Assembly: GCA_016235455.1 (NCBI GenBank)
Contig: JACRKZ010000047.1
Coordinates: forward strand, 1 to 57,594
Origin: Armatimonadota bacterium
GTDB taxonomy: Bacteria > Armatimonadota > UBA10988
Length of the DNA: 57,594 nt
Direction of reading: 5' to 3'
Every line of letters begins with the position of its first letter. The stretch's first letter is position 1. Position numbers and translations under genes: made by a program. Under the pieces are notes generated by a model. The model saw only the letters and a list, made by a program, of their open reading frames with translations, did not search any database and had not been told where the DNA came from. Below, piece after piece: positions 33,173 through 41,782 of the stretch.

Positions 33173-33610
33173 TCACGACGACACGGACGACCCCAGCCAG
33201 GCGCGCACGGCGGCCGGCAGTCTGACGACTTTGGCACTTTCTGGCTGCGCCGGATCGAGGCTCAGCGCACAGATGGTGGTGGTACCGGTGACCGATGGTT
33301 CGGCCCGGCCCGGCCGCATGACCCGGTAAGCCAGGGTGAAACGTGCCGGCCCGACCTTGACCGGTTCCACCTCAATTCGCAACTCGTCGCCATAACGCGC
33401 CGGGTCGTGATAGTGGAGGGTCACTTCGGTAACAGTGAAGACGATGCCGTGCTCGGCCTGGACGTCGACCGGCGCCATGCCGGCATCGGCCATCAGTTGG
33501 GTGCGAGCGGCCTCGAAGAAGCGCAGGTAGTTGGCGTGATAGACCACGCCGGCCATATCGGTGTCGGCATAGAGCACGCGCACGATGACACTACCGGCGC
33601 TGGCAGCCAC
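33173..33610 (-). CDS. Acyl-CoA thioesterase (4HBT/YbgC family)
   Basis: The 145-residue single hotdog-fold protein has the YbgC/4HBT signature YADTDMAGVVYHANYLRFFE, with the catalytic Asp in YADTD and the following HANY. Such enzymes hydrolyse short acyl-CoAs, and YbgC is linked with Tol-Pal, but no tol genes are here. It lies 6 bp downstream of the sugar isomerase and 58 bp upstream of ccmF, so all four genes may be one unit. The substrate cannot be assigned. Confidence 0.9.
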   Translation of the reverse strand: MAASAGSVIVRVLYADTDMAGVVYHANYLRFFEAARTQLMADAGMAPVDVQAEHGIVFTVTEVTLHYHDPARYGDELRIEVEPVKVGPARFTLAYRVMRPGRAEPSVTGTTTICALSLDPAQPESAKVVRLPAAVRAWLGSSVSS

Positions 33611-33616
33611 GGCGTG

Positions 33617-34393
33617 TCAGTCGTTCCACACCTGCCGGAAGGCCGCCAAGGCCTCGCGACAGACGTTGGCGGGGTCGCCCGAGCCGGCGGGCATGTCCAA
33701 CACGATGGCGCCCTGGTAGTCGATGCCTTCGAGCACTTCGCGCACTTCGCCGAAATCGATCTCGCCCTGGCCGGGGACCAGGTGCTCGTGGACGCCGCCG
33801 CTGACATCGGCGATGTGCACATGGCCGAGGCGCTGGCCGAGTTGGTAGACGGCCCAGTTCAGGTCGTCACCCGTGACTTTGGCGTGGGCAATGTCGAGGT
33901 TGGCGACGAGGTTGGGGCGGTCGCAGGCGCGCAGCACCTTGATCAGGTCGTCGGTGTTGCGGATGACCAGGCCCGGCTGCGGCTCGACGGCCAGTTGGCA
34001 GCCCTTGCCCGCGAGCAGATCCGCCAACTCGCAGTACAGCTGGACGGCTTCGTCCCACTGGGCGTGCAGGCGGGCCGGCTCTTCGCGGCGGGAGGCCACC
34101 ACGTAGACGCTCGCGCCGAACGCCGGCAGCAGTTCGATGGCGGCATAGGTGCGCCGACGGCGCTCTTCGAGCTGATCGGCCACACCGTGGTAACTGATCG
34201 CGCAGAGGGAGAGACCCAGCTCATCCAGCAGCGCCTTCAACTCGCCCACGCGCTCAACGGTGAGCTTGAGGGGATTCAGGTCGGGGGTTTCGAGGCACAG
34301 CTCAACGCTGTCGTAGCCAGCCTCGGCGATGGCACGGAGAATGTCCTCGATCGGGCGGTCGCCAAACCCGACAGTACGGTATCCGATCTTCAA
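33617..34393 (-). CDS. Xylose isomerase-like TIM-barrel sugar isomerase/epimerase
   Basis: The 258-residue protein is an AP_endonuc_2-type TIM barrel: IGYRTVGFGDRPIEDIL at strand 1, GYDSVELCLE, LAVEPQPGLVIRNTDD with a metal Glu, VANLDIAHAKVTGDD, HVHIADVSGG and GEIDFGEVREVL. The family includes hydroxypyruvate isomerase and keto-sugar epimerases; the substrate is unknown. The start is TTG 34393, because AAGAGG lies 8 nt upstream and the reading frame before it (to 34456) looks non-coding and contains the promoter's downstream region. It begins the unit with the thioesterase, ccmF and cytochrome. Confidence 0.85.
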   Translation of the reverse strand: MKIGYRTVGFGDRPIEDILRAIAEAGYDSVELCLETPDLNPLKLTVERVGELKALLDELGLSLCAISYHGVADQLEERRRRTYAAIELLPAFGASVYVVASRREEPARLHAQWDEAVQLYCELADLLAGKGCQLAVEPQPGLVIRNTDDLIKVLRACDRPNLVANLDIAHAKVTGDDLNWAVYQLGQRLGHVHIADVSGGVHEHLVPGQGEIDFGEVREVLEGIDYQGAIVLDMPAGSGDPANVCREALAAFRQVWND

Positions 34394-34468
34394 GGCGGGA
34401 ACCTCTTGGCCGACAGTCGATGTCGCACGATCCCCGGACCTTCTGAGCCCAGGCATCGCATCGGGAGC

Positions 34469-34496
34469 ACTATAGCACGGACCGTTGCTCTGTCAA
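34469..34496 (-). promoter_or_regulatory. Sigma-70 promoter of the isomerase-thioesterase-ccmF-cytochrome unit
   Basis: On the minus strand TTGACA (34496-34491) is separated by 16 bp from TATAGT (34474-34469). Transcription would start about 70 nt before the TTG start at 34393. Confidence 0.7.
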
Positions 34497-34620
34497 CCAA
34501 ACGCGACGGCCTGGTTACGGTTCTGTGGCGCGGGCTTCACACGGCTGGCGGGGCGCGCCGACCTTGACGCGATGCGGTGCCCGCCGTATCTTTCCTTTCG
34601 GCTGGGCGGAGGCGACGATC

Positions 34621-35577
34621 ATGGCGCACTTTCAGACGTACAAGCTCTTCGGCGGCAGTGCTAACCCCGCGCTGGCGAAGGCCATCGCCGAGTACCTGAA
34701 CATGCCCTTGGTGGACTGCACCATCAAGAAGTTCACGGACGGCGAGGTGTTCGTCCAGGGGCATGAGAACGTCCGTGGCGCCGATGTGTTCGTGCTGCAG
34801 CCCACCTGCCCGCCGGTCAACGACAACCTCATGGAGTTGTTGATCACCATCGACGGGCTCAAGCGCGCCAGCGCCGAGCGCATCACCGCGGTGGTGCCCT
34901 ACTACGGCTACGCCCGCCAGGAGAAGAAGGACGCCCCGCGCGAGCCCATCACCGCTCGCCTCGTGGCCGACCTGATCGAGGTGGCCGGCGCGCACCGCGT
35001 CATCACCATGGACCTCCACGCCGGCGCCATCCAAGGCTTCTTCAACATCCCCATCGATCACATGACGTCGCTGGGCATGTTCTGCGACTACCTCAAGCAG
35101 ACCGACCTGACCGACTGCATCGTGGTCGCACCCGACACCGGCCGCGCCAAGGCCGCGGAGAAGATGGCCAGCCTGCTGGAACTGCCCATGGCCGTCATCC
35201 ACAAGCACCGCCCGCGACAGCAGGAGGTCGAGGTCACCCACATCGCCGGCGACCTGCGCGGCAAGCGCCCGCTGGTCTTCGAGGACATCGTCTCCACGGG
35301 CAAGACGCTGGGCTACGGCGTGGACGCCATGCTCGCCGCCGGCGCCCTGCCCGATATCCGCATCGCCGTGACCCACGCCCTGTTCACCAGCGACGCCATC
35401 CAGCGGCTCGACCGGCCCGAGATCAGCCAGATCATCATCACCGACACCGTGCCGCTGCCGCCCGACAAGCAGATCGACCGCATCACCACGCTCAGTGTGG
35501 CGCCGCTCATGGCCGAGGCCATCCGCCGCGTGCACGAGGGCGAGTCACTCAGCGAGTTGTTCAGCCTGGTCAGGTAG
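34621..35577 (+). CDS. prs: Ribose-phosphate pyrophosphokinase
   Basis: It makes PRPP from ribose 5-phosphate and ATP for nucleotide and amino-acid synthesis. The 318-residue protein has the PRPP synthase motifs LFGGSANPALA, FTDGEVFVQ, VVPYYGYARQEKKD, VITMDLHAGAIQGFF and the PRPP loop DIVSTGKTL. ATG 34621, preceded by GGAGG, is chosen over the longer open frame from 34525, which has no match to the family. Length is standard. It is a single gene; the next gene downstream is convergent, 13 bp away. Confidence 0.96.
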   Translation: MAHFQTYKLFGGSANPALAKAIAEYLNMPLVDCTIKKFTDGEVFVQGHENVRGADVFVLQPTCPPVNDNLMELLITIDGLKRASAERITAVVPYYGYARQEKKDAPREPITARLVADLIEVAGAHRVITMDLHAGAIQGFFNIPIDHMTSLGMFCDYLKQTDLTDCIVVAPDTGRAKAAEKMASLLELPMAVIHKHRPRQQEVEVTHIAGDLRGKRPLVFEDIVSTGKTLGYGVDAMLAAGALPDIRIAVTHALFTSDAIQRLDRPEISQIIITDTVPLPPDKQIDRITTLSVAPLMAEAIRRVHEGESLSELFSLVR

Positions 35578-35590
35578 GCGCCGCGCCGGC

Positions 35591-37024
35591 TCAGCGCGCC
35601 ACAGTGCGGCTGGGGTCGAGCCCGTCGGGATCGGTCAGTTCAAGGCTGGCCTGGCCGTCCTTGAGCGCGGCGCGATAGACGCTGCCGCAGGCCCGCGCCC
35701 GCAGAGCGACGCGTCCGAGTTCCGGCACCTCGACACTGACGTCGCGGTCCTCGCCACCCGCCGCCCAGGCGGTCAGCAACCACATCTCGCGGCCCCGCAG
35801 CCGGCGCGCCAGCACGCGCGCGTCGCGGTCTCCGGTGGGCAACTCGTATGCCGGCAAGTCGCGGGCGATGCGGTGCTTTTCCGGTCCAGGCAGCAGATCG
35901 CCCACGCGCAGATACTCCTCAAGGTGCGAGAACTGCGCATGCACATGGCCCAGGGCGATCATCTGCCACAGCCAATTGGGGTCGTCCTCGCGCGGCACCG
36001 AGAAGTAGCCGGCCACACCGCCCAGGCTGCCCGCGGTGTAGCAGCACTTGAGGAAGCCGTAATAGCGCGGCTGGTCGGAGACGATGTCCGCGTCCTGCTT
36101 GCCGTCCTGGCGCCAGCCGGCGCAGAACCAGTTGTAGGTCAGCGTGTCGCCGTAGCGGTGCTGCCGCGCCACGGAGTTGAGCGTCAGCGTAAGCAGGTCG
36201 GTGTCGCCGGTCCAGCCGCTGTTGAAGCTGCGGTAGTAGCACTCCATGTTGGGCAGGTCGGAGATGGGCCGCAGCGCCGCGTAGTCGAAGCCCCAGTGCC
36301 ACCAGTCCGCGTAGCGGTCGTGGTGTGGATTGGCCGAGGTGGTGTAGTACAGGTACAGCTCGCGCCGCGGCACGGCCTGCCTGAACTCGGCGCTGATGGG
36401 CAACTCCTGTTGGCATTTGGCCGCCGACAGGTAGACCAGCCAGGACTGCTCGCCCTTGGCCTTGAGCACCGCCGGGTCCTGCTCCCAGGCTCGCCCCGCG
36501 AAGCCGTAAACCCCCAGGCCGTACTCGCCGCCGTTCAGCACGACCGCGACGGGGCACTTCTCCACCAACCGCGCCAGCGGCGCCGCCCAGCGATGGCCCG
36601 CCTCGCGGAAGAACTGCTGAGGGGCCTCCGGGCTGATCACCGCCTTGCCGTCGGGGAGGCTGCCGTCGGCCGCGTGGGTGAGCACTTCGTCGGGCAGCTT
36701 GCCGAAATCACCGTGCACCGTGAGCACAGCGAGCCGGTAGCGCTTGGGGTCGCGCAGACACAGCGCGACCAACTTGGACTCCACGCTGGCCGGATCGGCG
36801 AGCGCATCGACCGACTGGTCGGTGACGTAGCCGCCGTACTCGAGCGCGTAGCCCCAGCGGTCGGCGAGCTCCACGCGCGCCTCGTAGGGCAGCGTCCAGC
36901 CCCAGCGGGTCAGCGGCGGCAGCGTGTGGCCGTCGCGGAACACGGGCGCTTTGGCGGCGCGGAGCGTATCGACGGCCGGCGCGCCAGACGCGGCGGCACA
37001 CAGCAGCAGGCAGAGCAACCGCAT
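35591..37024 (-). CDS. Secreted protein of unknown function, possibly hydrolase-like
   Basis: From ATG 37024 (GGAG 7 nt upstream) the 477-residue protein has a signal peptide (LLCLLLCAAASGAPA). I do not recognise the family. Visible features are aromatic-rich stretches (YADWWHWGFDYAALRP, LTYNWFCAGWRQDG), acidic and histidine residues such as LTVHGDFG and NGGEYGLGVYGF that might line a barrel, and a C-terminal beta-rich part (MWLLTAWAAGGEDRDVSVEV). A glycoside-hydrolase-like barrel with a beta-sandwich tail would fit this pattern, but this is a guess. It is convergent with prs and upstream of the tRNA cluster's terminator. Confidence 0.75.
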   Translation of the reverse strand: MRLLCLLLCAAASGAPAVDTLRAAKAPVFRDGHTLPPLTRWGWTLPYEARVELADRWGYALEYGGYVTDQSVDALADPASVESKLVALCLRDPKRYRLAVLTVHGDFGKLPDEVLTHAADGSLPDGKAVISPEAPQQFFREAGHRWAAPLARLVEKCPVAVVLNGGEYGLGVYGFAGRAWEQDPAVLKAKGEQSWLVYLSAAKCQQELPISAEFRQAVPRRELYLYYTTSANPHHDRYADWWHWGFDYAALRPISDLPNMECYYRSFNSGWTGDTDLLTLTLNSVARQHRYGDTLTYNWFCAGWRQDGKQDADIVSDQPRYYGFLKCCYTAGSLGGVAGYFSVPREDDPNWLWQMIALGHVHAQFSHLEEYLRVGDLLPGPEKHRIARDLPAYELPTGDRDARVLARRLRGREMWLLTAWAAGGEDRDVSVEVPELGRVALRARACGSVYRAALKDGQASLELTDPDGLDPSRTVAR

Positions 37025-37081
37025 GGGCGATCTCCGGCCAGTGTGTTCGCCGCGGCCGGCGGGCGCCCTGCCCAAATGCAA

Positions 37082-37105
37082 GAACCCGGTCAGGTGACCG
37101 GGTTC
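37082..37105 (-). terminator. Terminator of the tRNA operon
   Basis: A perfect 11-bp stem, GAACCCGGTCA with TGACCGGGTTC, and a GG loop lies just after tRNA-Phe. On the minus strand it is followed by TTGCATTT, giving a weak U-rich tail. Confidence 0.75.
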
Positions 37106-37111
37106 GGTGAG

Positions 37112-37184
<73 letters not shown>

Positions 37185-37211
37185 GCAGTTGCGGTGCCAG
37201 GGGCACCGATT

Positions 37212-37285
37212 TGGGCGGAACAGGACTCGAACCTGTGACCGTCCGGATGTAAGCCGGAGGCTCTAACCAACTGAGCTACCCGCCC
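37212..37285 (-). tRNA. tRNA-Val (TAC)
   Basis: The 74-nt gene has acceptor GGGCGGG, D arm AGCTCAGTTGGTTAGAGC, anticodon stem TCCGG/CCGGA around loop CTTACAT (anticodon TAC) and T loop TTCGAGT. The 3' CCA is not encoded. It lies 27 bp upstream of tRNA-Phe in the same transcript. Confidence 0.95.
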
Positions 37286-37289
37286 GAAG

Positions 37290-37361
37290 TAGCCCCAACG
37301 GGAGTTGAACCCGTGCCTCAGGCTTGAAAGGCCTGCATCCTAACCGTTGGACTATGGGGCC
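37290..37361 (-). tRNA. tRNA-Glu (TTC)
   Basis: The 72-nt gene has acceptor GGCCCCA with a G1-U72 pair, D arm TAGTCCAACGGTTAGGA, anticodon stem CAGGC/GCCTG around loop CTTTCAA (anticodon TTC) and T loop TTCAACT. It is the first tRNA of the operon, 4 bp before tRNA-Val. The 3' CCA is not encoded. Confidence 0.95.
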
Positions 37362-37396
37362 AAGTCCATGCGTGGGCCTTGCTCCAACGCCGGATG

Positions 37397-37426
37397 AGAT
37401 TAGCATCGCATCCCAGCTTTTGTCAA
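37397..37426 (-). promoter_or_regulatory. Promoter of the tRNA-Glu-Val-Phe operon
   Basis: On the minus strand TTGACA (37426-37421) is separated by 18 bp from TAATCT (37402-37397), with GCTAAT at 16 bp as an alternative -10. The -35 overlaps the stop codon of the CDF gene. The transcript would start about 30 nt before tRNA-Glu. Confidence 0.6.
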
Positions 37427-39252
37427 GACTGACTCTCTCCAACCGGGTCAAGCAGATCGCTCGCCGGCTCCGCATGGATGGTCGCGTCGGCGGGCGCCAG
37501 CGCCTCGGCCAGCAGCGCTTCCAGGCGCTCGCTGACCTCGTGCGCCTGATCCAGGCTGGTGCCGTCGGCGAACTGGGCGTGGGCGTCGATGAACCGCCGC
37601 TCACCCACGTCGCGCACACGTAGCCGGTGCCAGCCGGCAATGTGCTCTGCGCTCTCCGCCGCACGCAGCACGGCGCGCGCCGACTCCAGCGTCTCGGGGT
37701 CGACGCTGTCCATCACGCCGTGCAGCGACTTGCGCACCAGTTGCGATGCCGTATAGAGGATGCCGCAGGCCACGATGATGGCCACGATCGGGTCGGCCAA
37801 CTGCCAGCCGGTGACCATGACCACGACCAGGCCGCCCAGCACGCCGAAGCTGGTGTAGACGTCGGTCAACACGTGGTGCCCATCGGCGACCAGCGTCAGC
37901 GAGCCGAGCAGCTTGCCCTGCCGCACCAGGAACAGGCCCAGCAGGCCGTTGACCACGGTGGCCACGACGACCAGCGCCAGGCCGCTGCCCAGGTTCTCAA
38001 CCTGCGCACCCGAAACCAGCCGACTGCCCGCGGCGATCATGATCAGCACGCCGGCCAGCCCGATCAGCGACCCTTCAAACCCGGCCGCCAGGAACTCGAT
38101 CTTCTGATGGCCGAACGGGTGCGACCGGTCCGAGCCCGAGCGCGCCAGGCTGATGCTGTAGATGGCGAAACTCGCGCCGAGCACGTTGACGATGCTCTCC
38201 AGCGCGTCCGACAAGACGGCCGCAGAGCCCGTGACCAAGGCCGCGGTGAGCTTGACCGCCATCAACAACGCCGCGATGGTCAGGCTGATCTTCGCCGCGC
38301 GCCGACGGCCCCGCTCCTCCGGCCCGCTGGCCGGCGGCTCATGGTCGCGATCGTCGCGCACCTGCGCGTGCGTCTCGATGTGCGCCGTCGCGTCGCAGAA
38401 GCCGACCGCCTGCTCGACGGCGTCCTCGGCGTCTTCGGCCAGGAGGTGCGCCCGCTCCAGGCTGGTGCCCTCGGCGAACTGCACATGGAAGTCGACGAAC
38501 GTGTAGCCTCCCGCGTCGCGGCAGCGCACGTCGTGGTGGCCGAGCAGTTCGGTGCCGACCAGGCCGCGCAGGGCCGAGGTGGCACGGCTGTGAGCCTGGG
38601 CCGGCGCTGTGTCCAGCAGGCCGAGCGCAGCGCGCCGCAGCAGCCCCAAGGCATGGCGCAGCACCAGGTAGACCACCAGGGCCGAGACCGCCAGATCCAA
38701 CCAGATCAGCCGGTAGACGCCGGCCAGCAGCAGGTTGGCCAACACACCCACGCCGACCAGGACATCGATGCGCGCGTGATCCGCCGAGGCCACCATGGCC
38801 GGCGAGCCGCAGGCCTGGCCCGCCGCCCGTTGCCGTCTGGCCACCACCGCGTTGGCACCCAGGCTGAGCGCGAACAGCACCGCCGCCGCCGCCGTCGGGG
38901 TGACCGGCTGGCCGCTGCGCAACTGGTAACAGGCCGCCACGCCGACCACGCCCACGCCGGTGAGCGCCAGCGCGCCCTGCACGCCGACCACCAGGTGCTC
39001 CAGCGCGCGATGGCCGTAAGGATGCGTCTCATCGGCCGGTCGCCGCGCGCCGAGCACGCCGATCAGCGTCAGGCTGGCCGCCGCCATGTTCAGCAGCGGG
39101 TCGAGCGTGTCTGCCAGCACCGCCAGCGACCCGGTCAGCCACCAGGAGATCAGGCGCAGCACAAGAATCAGTCCCGCGGCCAGCAGCCCCAAGCGGCCTG
39201 CTCGACCGAGCGCCGTCGATGTGTCCCCATGCGCGGTGGTTACAGCTTCCAT
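37423..39252 (-). CDS. Double cation diffusion facilitator (two fused CDF transporters)
   Basis: The 609-residue protein contains two complete CDF units, about residues 10-270 and 285-590, each with six predicted helices and a cytoplasmic ferredoxin-like domain (YTFVDFHVQFAEGTSLERAH and RFIDAHAQFADGTSLDQAH). The helix-2 metal site, HxxxD or DxxxD in known CDFs, reads DPLLN in the first half and ESIVN in the second; helix 5 keeps HxxxD in both (HARID and HVLTD). Since ordinary CDFs are homodimers of about 300 residues, this looks like a covalent dimer. ATG 39252 is used; the frame is open to 39441. The metal is unknown. Confidence 0.88.
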   Translation of the reverse strand: MEAVTTAHGDTSTALGRAGRLGLLAAGLILVLRLISWWLTGSLAVLADTLDPLLNMAAASLTLIGVLGARRPADETHPYGHRALEHLVVGVQGALALTGVGVVGVAACYQLRSGQPVTPTAAAAVLFALSLGANAVVARRQRAAGQACGSPAMVASADHARIDVLVGVGVLANLLLAGVYRLIWLDLAVSALVVYLVLRHALGLLRRAALGLLDTAPAQAHSRATSALRGLVGTELLGHHDVRCRDAGGYTFVDFHVQFAEGTSLERAHLLAEDAEDAVEQAVGFCDATAHIETHAQVRDDRDHEPPASGPEERGRRRAAKISLTIAALLMAVKLTAALVTGSAAVLSDALESIVNVLGASFAIYSISLARSGSDRSHPFGHQKIEFLAAGFEGSLIGLAGVLIMIAAGSRLVSGAQVENLGSGLALVVVATVVNGLLGLFLVRQGKLLGSLTLVADGHHVLTDVYTSFGVLGGLVVVMVTGWQLADPIVAIIVACGILYTASQLVRKSLHGVMDSVDPETLESARAVLRAAESAEHIAGWHRLRVRDVGERRFIDAHAQFADGTSLDQAHEVSERLEALLAEALAPADATIHAEPASDLLDPVGESQS

Positions 39253-39313
39253 GCTGGCAGGATAGCACAAGGAGCGCGGGACGTGGGACGTCGGCCGCGC
39301 GGCCGGCCCCGCA

Positions 39314-39342
39314 TTGACAGCGCGGATCGTGGGTTCGATAAT
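39314..39342 (+). promoter_or_regulatory. Sigma-70 promoter of the small membrane-protein gene
   Basis: TTGACA (39314-39319), a 17-bp spacer and GATAAT (39337-39342) form a near-consensus promoter with GGAGG at 39366-39370 and the ATG at 39377. It lies in the intergenic region shared with the divergent CDF gene. Confidence 0.75.
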
Positions 39343-39376
39343 GCGCTGTGGAAGCGGATTCGGGTGGAGGTAATCG

Positions 39377-39718
39377 ATGACTAGCCAACGACCGTCGGCC
39401 GTGGTGTTCTCCTCGGCGTACCAGGTGTTGCTCGGTCTCATCTGGCTGCATCAGATGAGTGCCATGCCGGGACCGCTGCTCAAGCTGCTGGTGGCCAGCA
39501 TTGCCTTTGGCCACTGGTATGCCGCTGCCGGCCTGTACCTGATGTGCGAGTGGGGTCGCCAGCGCACCCTCCAGTTCGCCATGTTCGACCTGCTCTCCGT
39601 GCTGCCCATGGTGCTGGGCCAGCAGATCACGCCGTGGGGCGCGCTGCTGCAACTCGGCATGCCGCTCTACACCCTGCACGCGCTCAACGACTCCCGCGTC
39701 CGCGAGCGATTCTCGTGA
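39377..39718 (+). CDS. Small integral membrane protein of unknown function
   Basis: The 113-residue protein has about three hydrophobic helices (VVFSSAYQVLLGLIWLH, LLVASIAFGHWYAAAGLYLM, FDLLSVLPMVLGQQITPWGA) and a charged C terminus (NDSRVRERFS). I recognise no family. GGAGG 6 nt upstream and a strong promoter support a real gene. It is divergent from the CDF transporter and 128 bp before the M48-like protease; nothing indicates its role. Confidence 0.75.
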   Translation: MTSQRPSAVVFSSAYQVLLGLIWLHQMSAMPGPLLKLLVASIAFGHWYAAAGLYLMCEWGRQRTLQFAMFDLLSVLPMVLGQQITPWGALLQLGMPLYTLHALNDSRVRERFS

Positions 39719-39846
39719 TCGCGTCGCGCCGCGGTCGGACCGTCACAGGTTCTTAACCGGCTGACGGTACGCGAGGCCAGCGCATGTCGGGGTAGTGGCT
39801 TACGAACGGCGCCAACCAGGCGCAGGCACGAAAAGGAACCACGACC

Positions 39847-41772
39847 ATGAGGCGTCAACCCTCCCTGACTCGACTAGGCTTTGTCTGGCTGCTGTTGGGC
39901 CTCGCCGGCAACGCTCGGGCCATGCTGCCGCCGCTGAGCGCCTTCGCCTACAACGATGGCGAGCGGCGTGTCGCGGTGCAGGTGCCCACCGATTGGCAGG
40001 TCAGCCCGTTGGCCTCCGGGTTGCGCGCCCAGCGCGACCCGCGAACCGAGATCGGCGGCACGGTGGTTCTCGGCTTCTACGACTACGACCAGGCACCCAC
40101 GCCCGACGCTTTCCTGAAGACCGCCTTGGACCAGTGGTCGGCGCGCTATGCCCGCTTCCAGGTGATCGAGACGTCCGCGCCAGCCGAGCGGCCGCGCGTG
40201 CGCCTGGCATCGGTGTCTTTCAGCCTCGATGGCTTCCCCTGCCGCGGCTATGTGATGGCGGTCATCGGCCGCGAAACGGGCACGCTGGGCTTCGCCTACG
40301 CCGAGGCGGTCGGCGCACGGCAGATGCAGCTCGACGATTTGGTGCAGTTGGTGGTTGCGGGCTCCTATGGCGCCTTCCCGGTGCGCGGACCGGCGGACGC
40401 CGACGCCACGCAGGCCACGCAACAGGCGGTGGCCAAGCTGTTTGGCGACGCCGACAAGGACTTCAAGCAGCTCTGGAAGGAACTGGACGACGGCTCCAAG
40501 CTGACCTTCGACATGCTGCCCACCTGCGGCACCTATCAGCCAGTGATGCGCGAACTGAAGAAGTACCTGTCCAGCTACCTGCCCCAGCGCCCGCAGGAAC
40601 GCGTGGCCGACCTGCGCGTCTACTGCCTGCCGACCAAGGAGTTCAACGCCTTCGCGCTCGGCCGCAACGATCTCGGCCCGGGCTTCCTGGCCTTCCACGC
40701 GTACTTCACACGGTCGTTCGCCGCTCTGGCTCAGCAGTACACCAGCCTGCGTGAGCGCAAGCTGCCCGTGGAGCGCTTCGGCGCGGAGCTGACCGCCTAC
40801 TCGGCGGCGCTGAGCGAGGCCGTACTCAAAGGCCAGCCGCTGCCCGCGCCGAACAAGATCGACTTCGCCGACGCCGCCCTGGCCAACCGCTACCTGCGGG
40901 TCTTCCGCTCGATGATCGGCCTGGTCATGGCGCACGAGATGGCGCACTACTACCTGCGGCACAACGAGAGCGGCGGGGACAAGTCGCCGTTCAGCGTGCA
41001 GCAGCGCGAGATCGCCGCCGACGCTGCGGCCATCCAGCTCTACGAGACCGCCGCCGACCGCAGTGAGGACCTGTGGGAAGGCGGTGCCATCCACGCCTTC
41101 GGCCTGTTCGCCACGCTCGACAACGTGCTCAACACGCTCAAGGGCACGGTCAAGCACGAGCCCGAATGGACCAAGGACCACCCCGCGGGCAAGACGCGGC
41201 TGGACATGGCCCTGGCCGCGCTCGGCGCCGACAACTTCAAGTTCCGCAACGACCCGTGGGGGCCCGGCGTGCTCGACCCGGGTGTAGAAGGCGTGAAGGT
41301 GGTCGGCGGACTGAGAGCCGGCGGCGCGGCCTCGGCCTTCACGCATCCCGTCTCGGGCGCGTCGATCCCCGTGCCCGAGGGCTGGGTTGGCGCCTACGAT
41401 GAGAGCGCCAAGGCCTTCACGCTCAAGCCCAAGGGCGCCAGCAGCGCGCTGCCGTTGGCAGCCTACAGCTGCGGCGGCAAGTACAGCGGCCCGAGCGCGG
41501 TGTGCGACGAGATCGTCGCCGAGATCCGCAAGACCGGCGCCGACTGGACGCAGGTCAAGAACGAAGCCTTCGAGACCGGAGCCGACAAGCTCAAGGCCCA
41601 TCTGGTGACCGGCCGCATGACACTCAATGGCGCCAAGGTCGGCGTGCTGGCGTTTGGCCTCATCACGCCCAAGATGGCTCATGCCCTGCTGCTGGTGTCG
41701 CCCGTCGAACGCATCGACGACGATCTGAAGGTCTTCGGCAAGCTGCTCGAGGGTATCAGCTTCCCCACCTGA
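39847..41772 (+). CDS. Secreted M48-like zinc metalloprotease
   Basis: The 641-residue protein has a signal peptide (GFVWLLLGLAGNARA), an N-terminal beta-rich domain (VQVPTDWQVSP), and a zinc-protease core with HEMAHYYLRH (H363, E364, H367). A downstream third ligand is probably the Glu of REIAADAAAIQLYE, the M48 pattern. The C-terminal part (about residues 490-640) repeats the N-terminal theme (IPVPEGWVGAYDESAKAF). It has no transmembrane anchor after the signal. It forms an apparent operon with a propeller-like secreted protein and a helical protein. Confidence 0.82.
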   Translation: MRRQPSLTRLGFVWLLLGLAGNARAMLPPLSAFAYNDGERRVAVQVPTDWQVSPLASGLRAQRDPRTEIGGTVVLGFYDYDQAPTPDAFLKTALDQWSARYARFQVIETSAPAERPRVRLASVSFSLDGFPCRGYVMAVIGRETGTLGFAYAEAVGARQMQLDDLVQLVVAGSYGAFPVRGPADADATQATQQAVAKLFGDADKDFKQLWKELDDGSKLTFDMLPTCGTYQPVMRELKKYLSSYLPQRPQERVADLRVYCLPTKEFNAFALGRNDLGPGFLAFHAYFTRSFAALAQQYTSLRERKLPVERFGAELTAYSAALSEAVLKGQPLPAPNKIDFADAALANRYLRVFRSMIGLVMAHEMAHYYLRHNESGGDKSPFSVQQREIAADAAAIQLYETAADRSEDLWEGGAIHAFGLFATLDNVLNTLKGTVKHEPEWTKDHPAGKTRLDMALAALGADNFKFRNDPWGPGVLDPGVEGVKVVGGLRAGGAASAFTHPVSGASIPVPEGWVGAYDESAKAFTLKPKGASSALPLAAYSCGGKYSGPSAVCDEIVAEIRKTGADWTQVKNEAFETGADKLKAHLVTGRMTLNGAKVGVLAFGLITPKMAHALLLVSPVERIDDDLKVFGKLLEGISFPT

Positions 41773-41782
41773 GAGGTGACCC

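Noticed and set aside
29986..33225. 1079-codon open frame on the plus strand
   Set aside because: It is antisense to the cytochrome and ccmF genes, whose CxxCH and WWD motifs are beyond doubt; the translation is His/Gln/Arg-rich noise.
37627..39384. 585-codon open frame opposite the CDF gene
   Set aside because: The translation is His/Gln/Arg-rich with no domain, while the minus frame encodes two clear transporter units.
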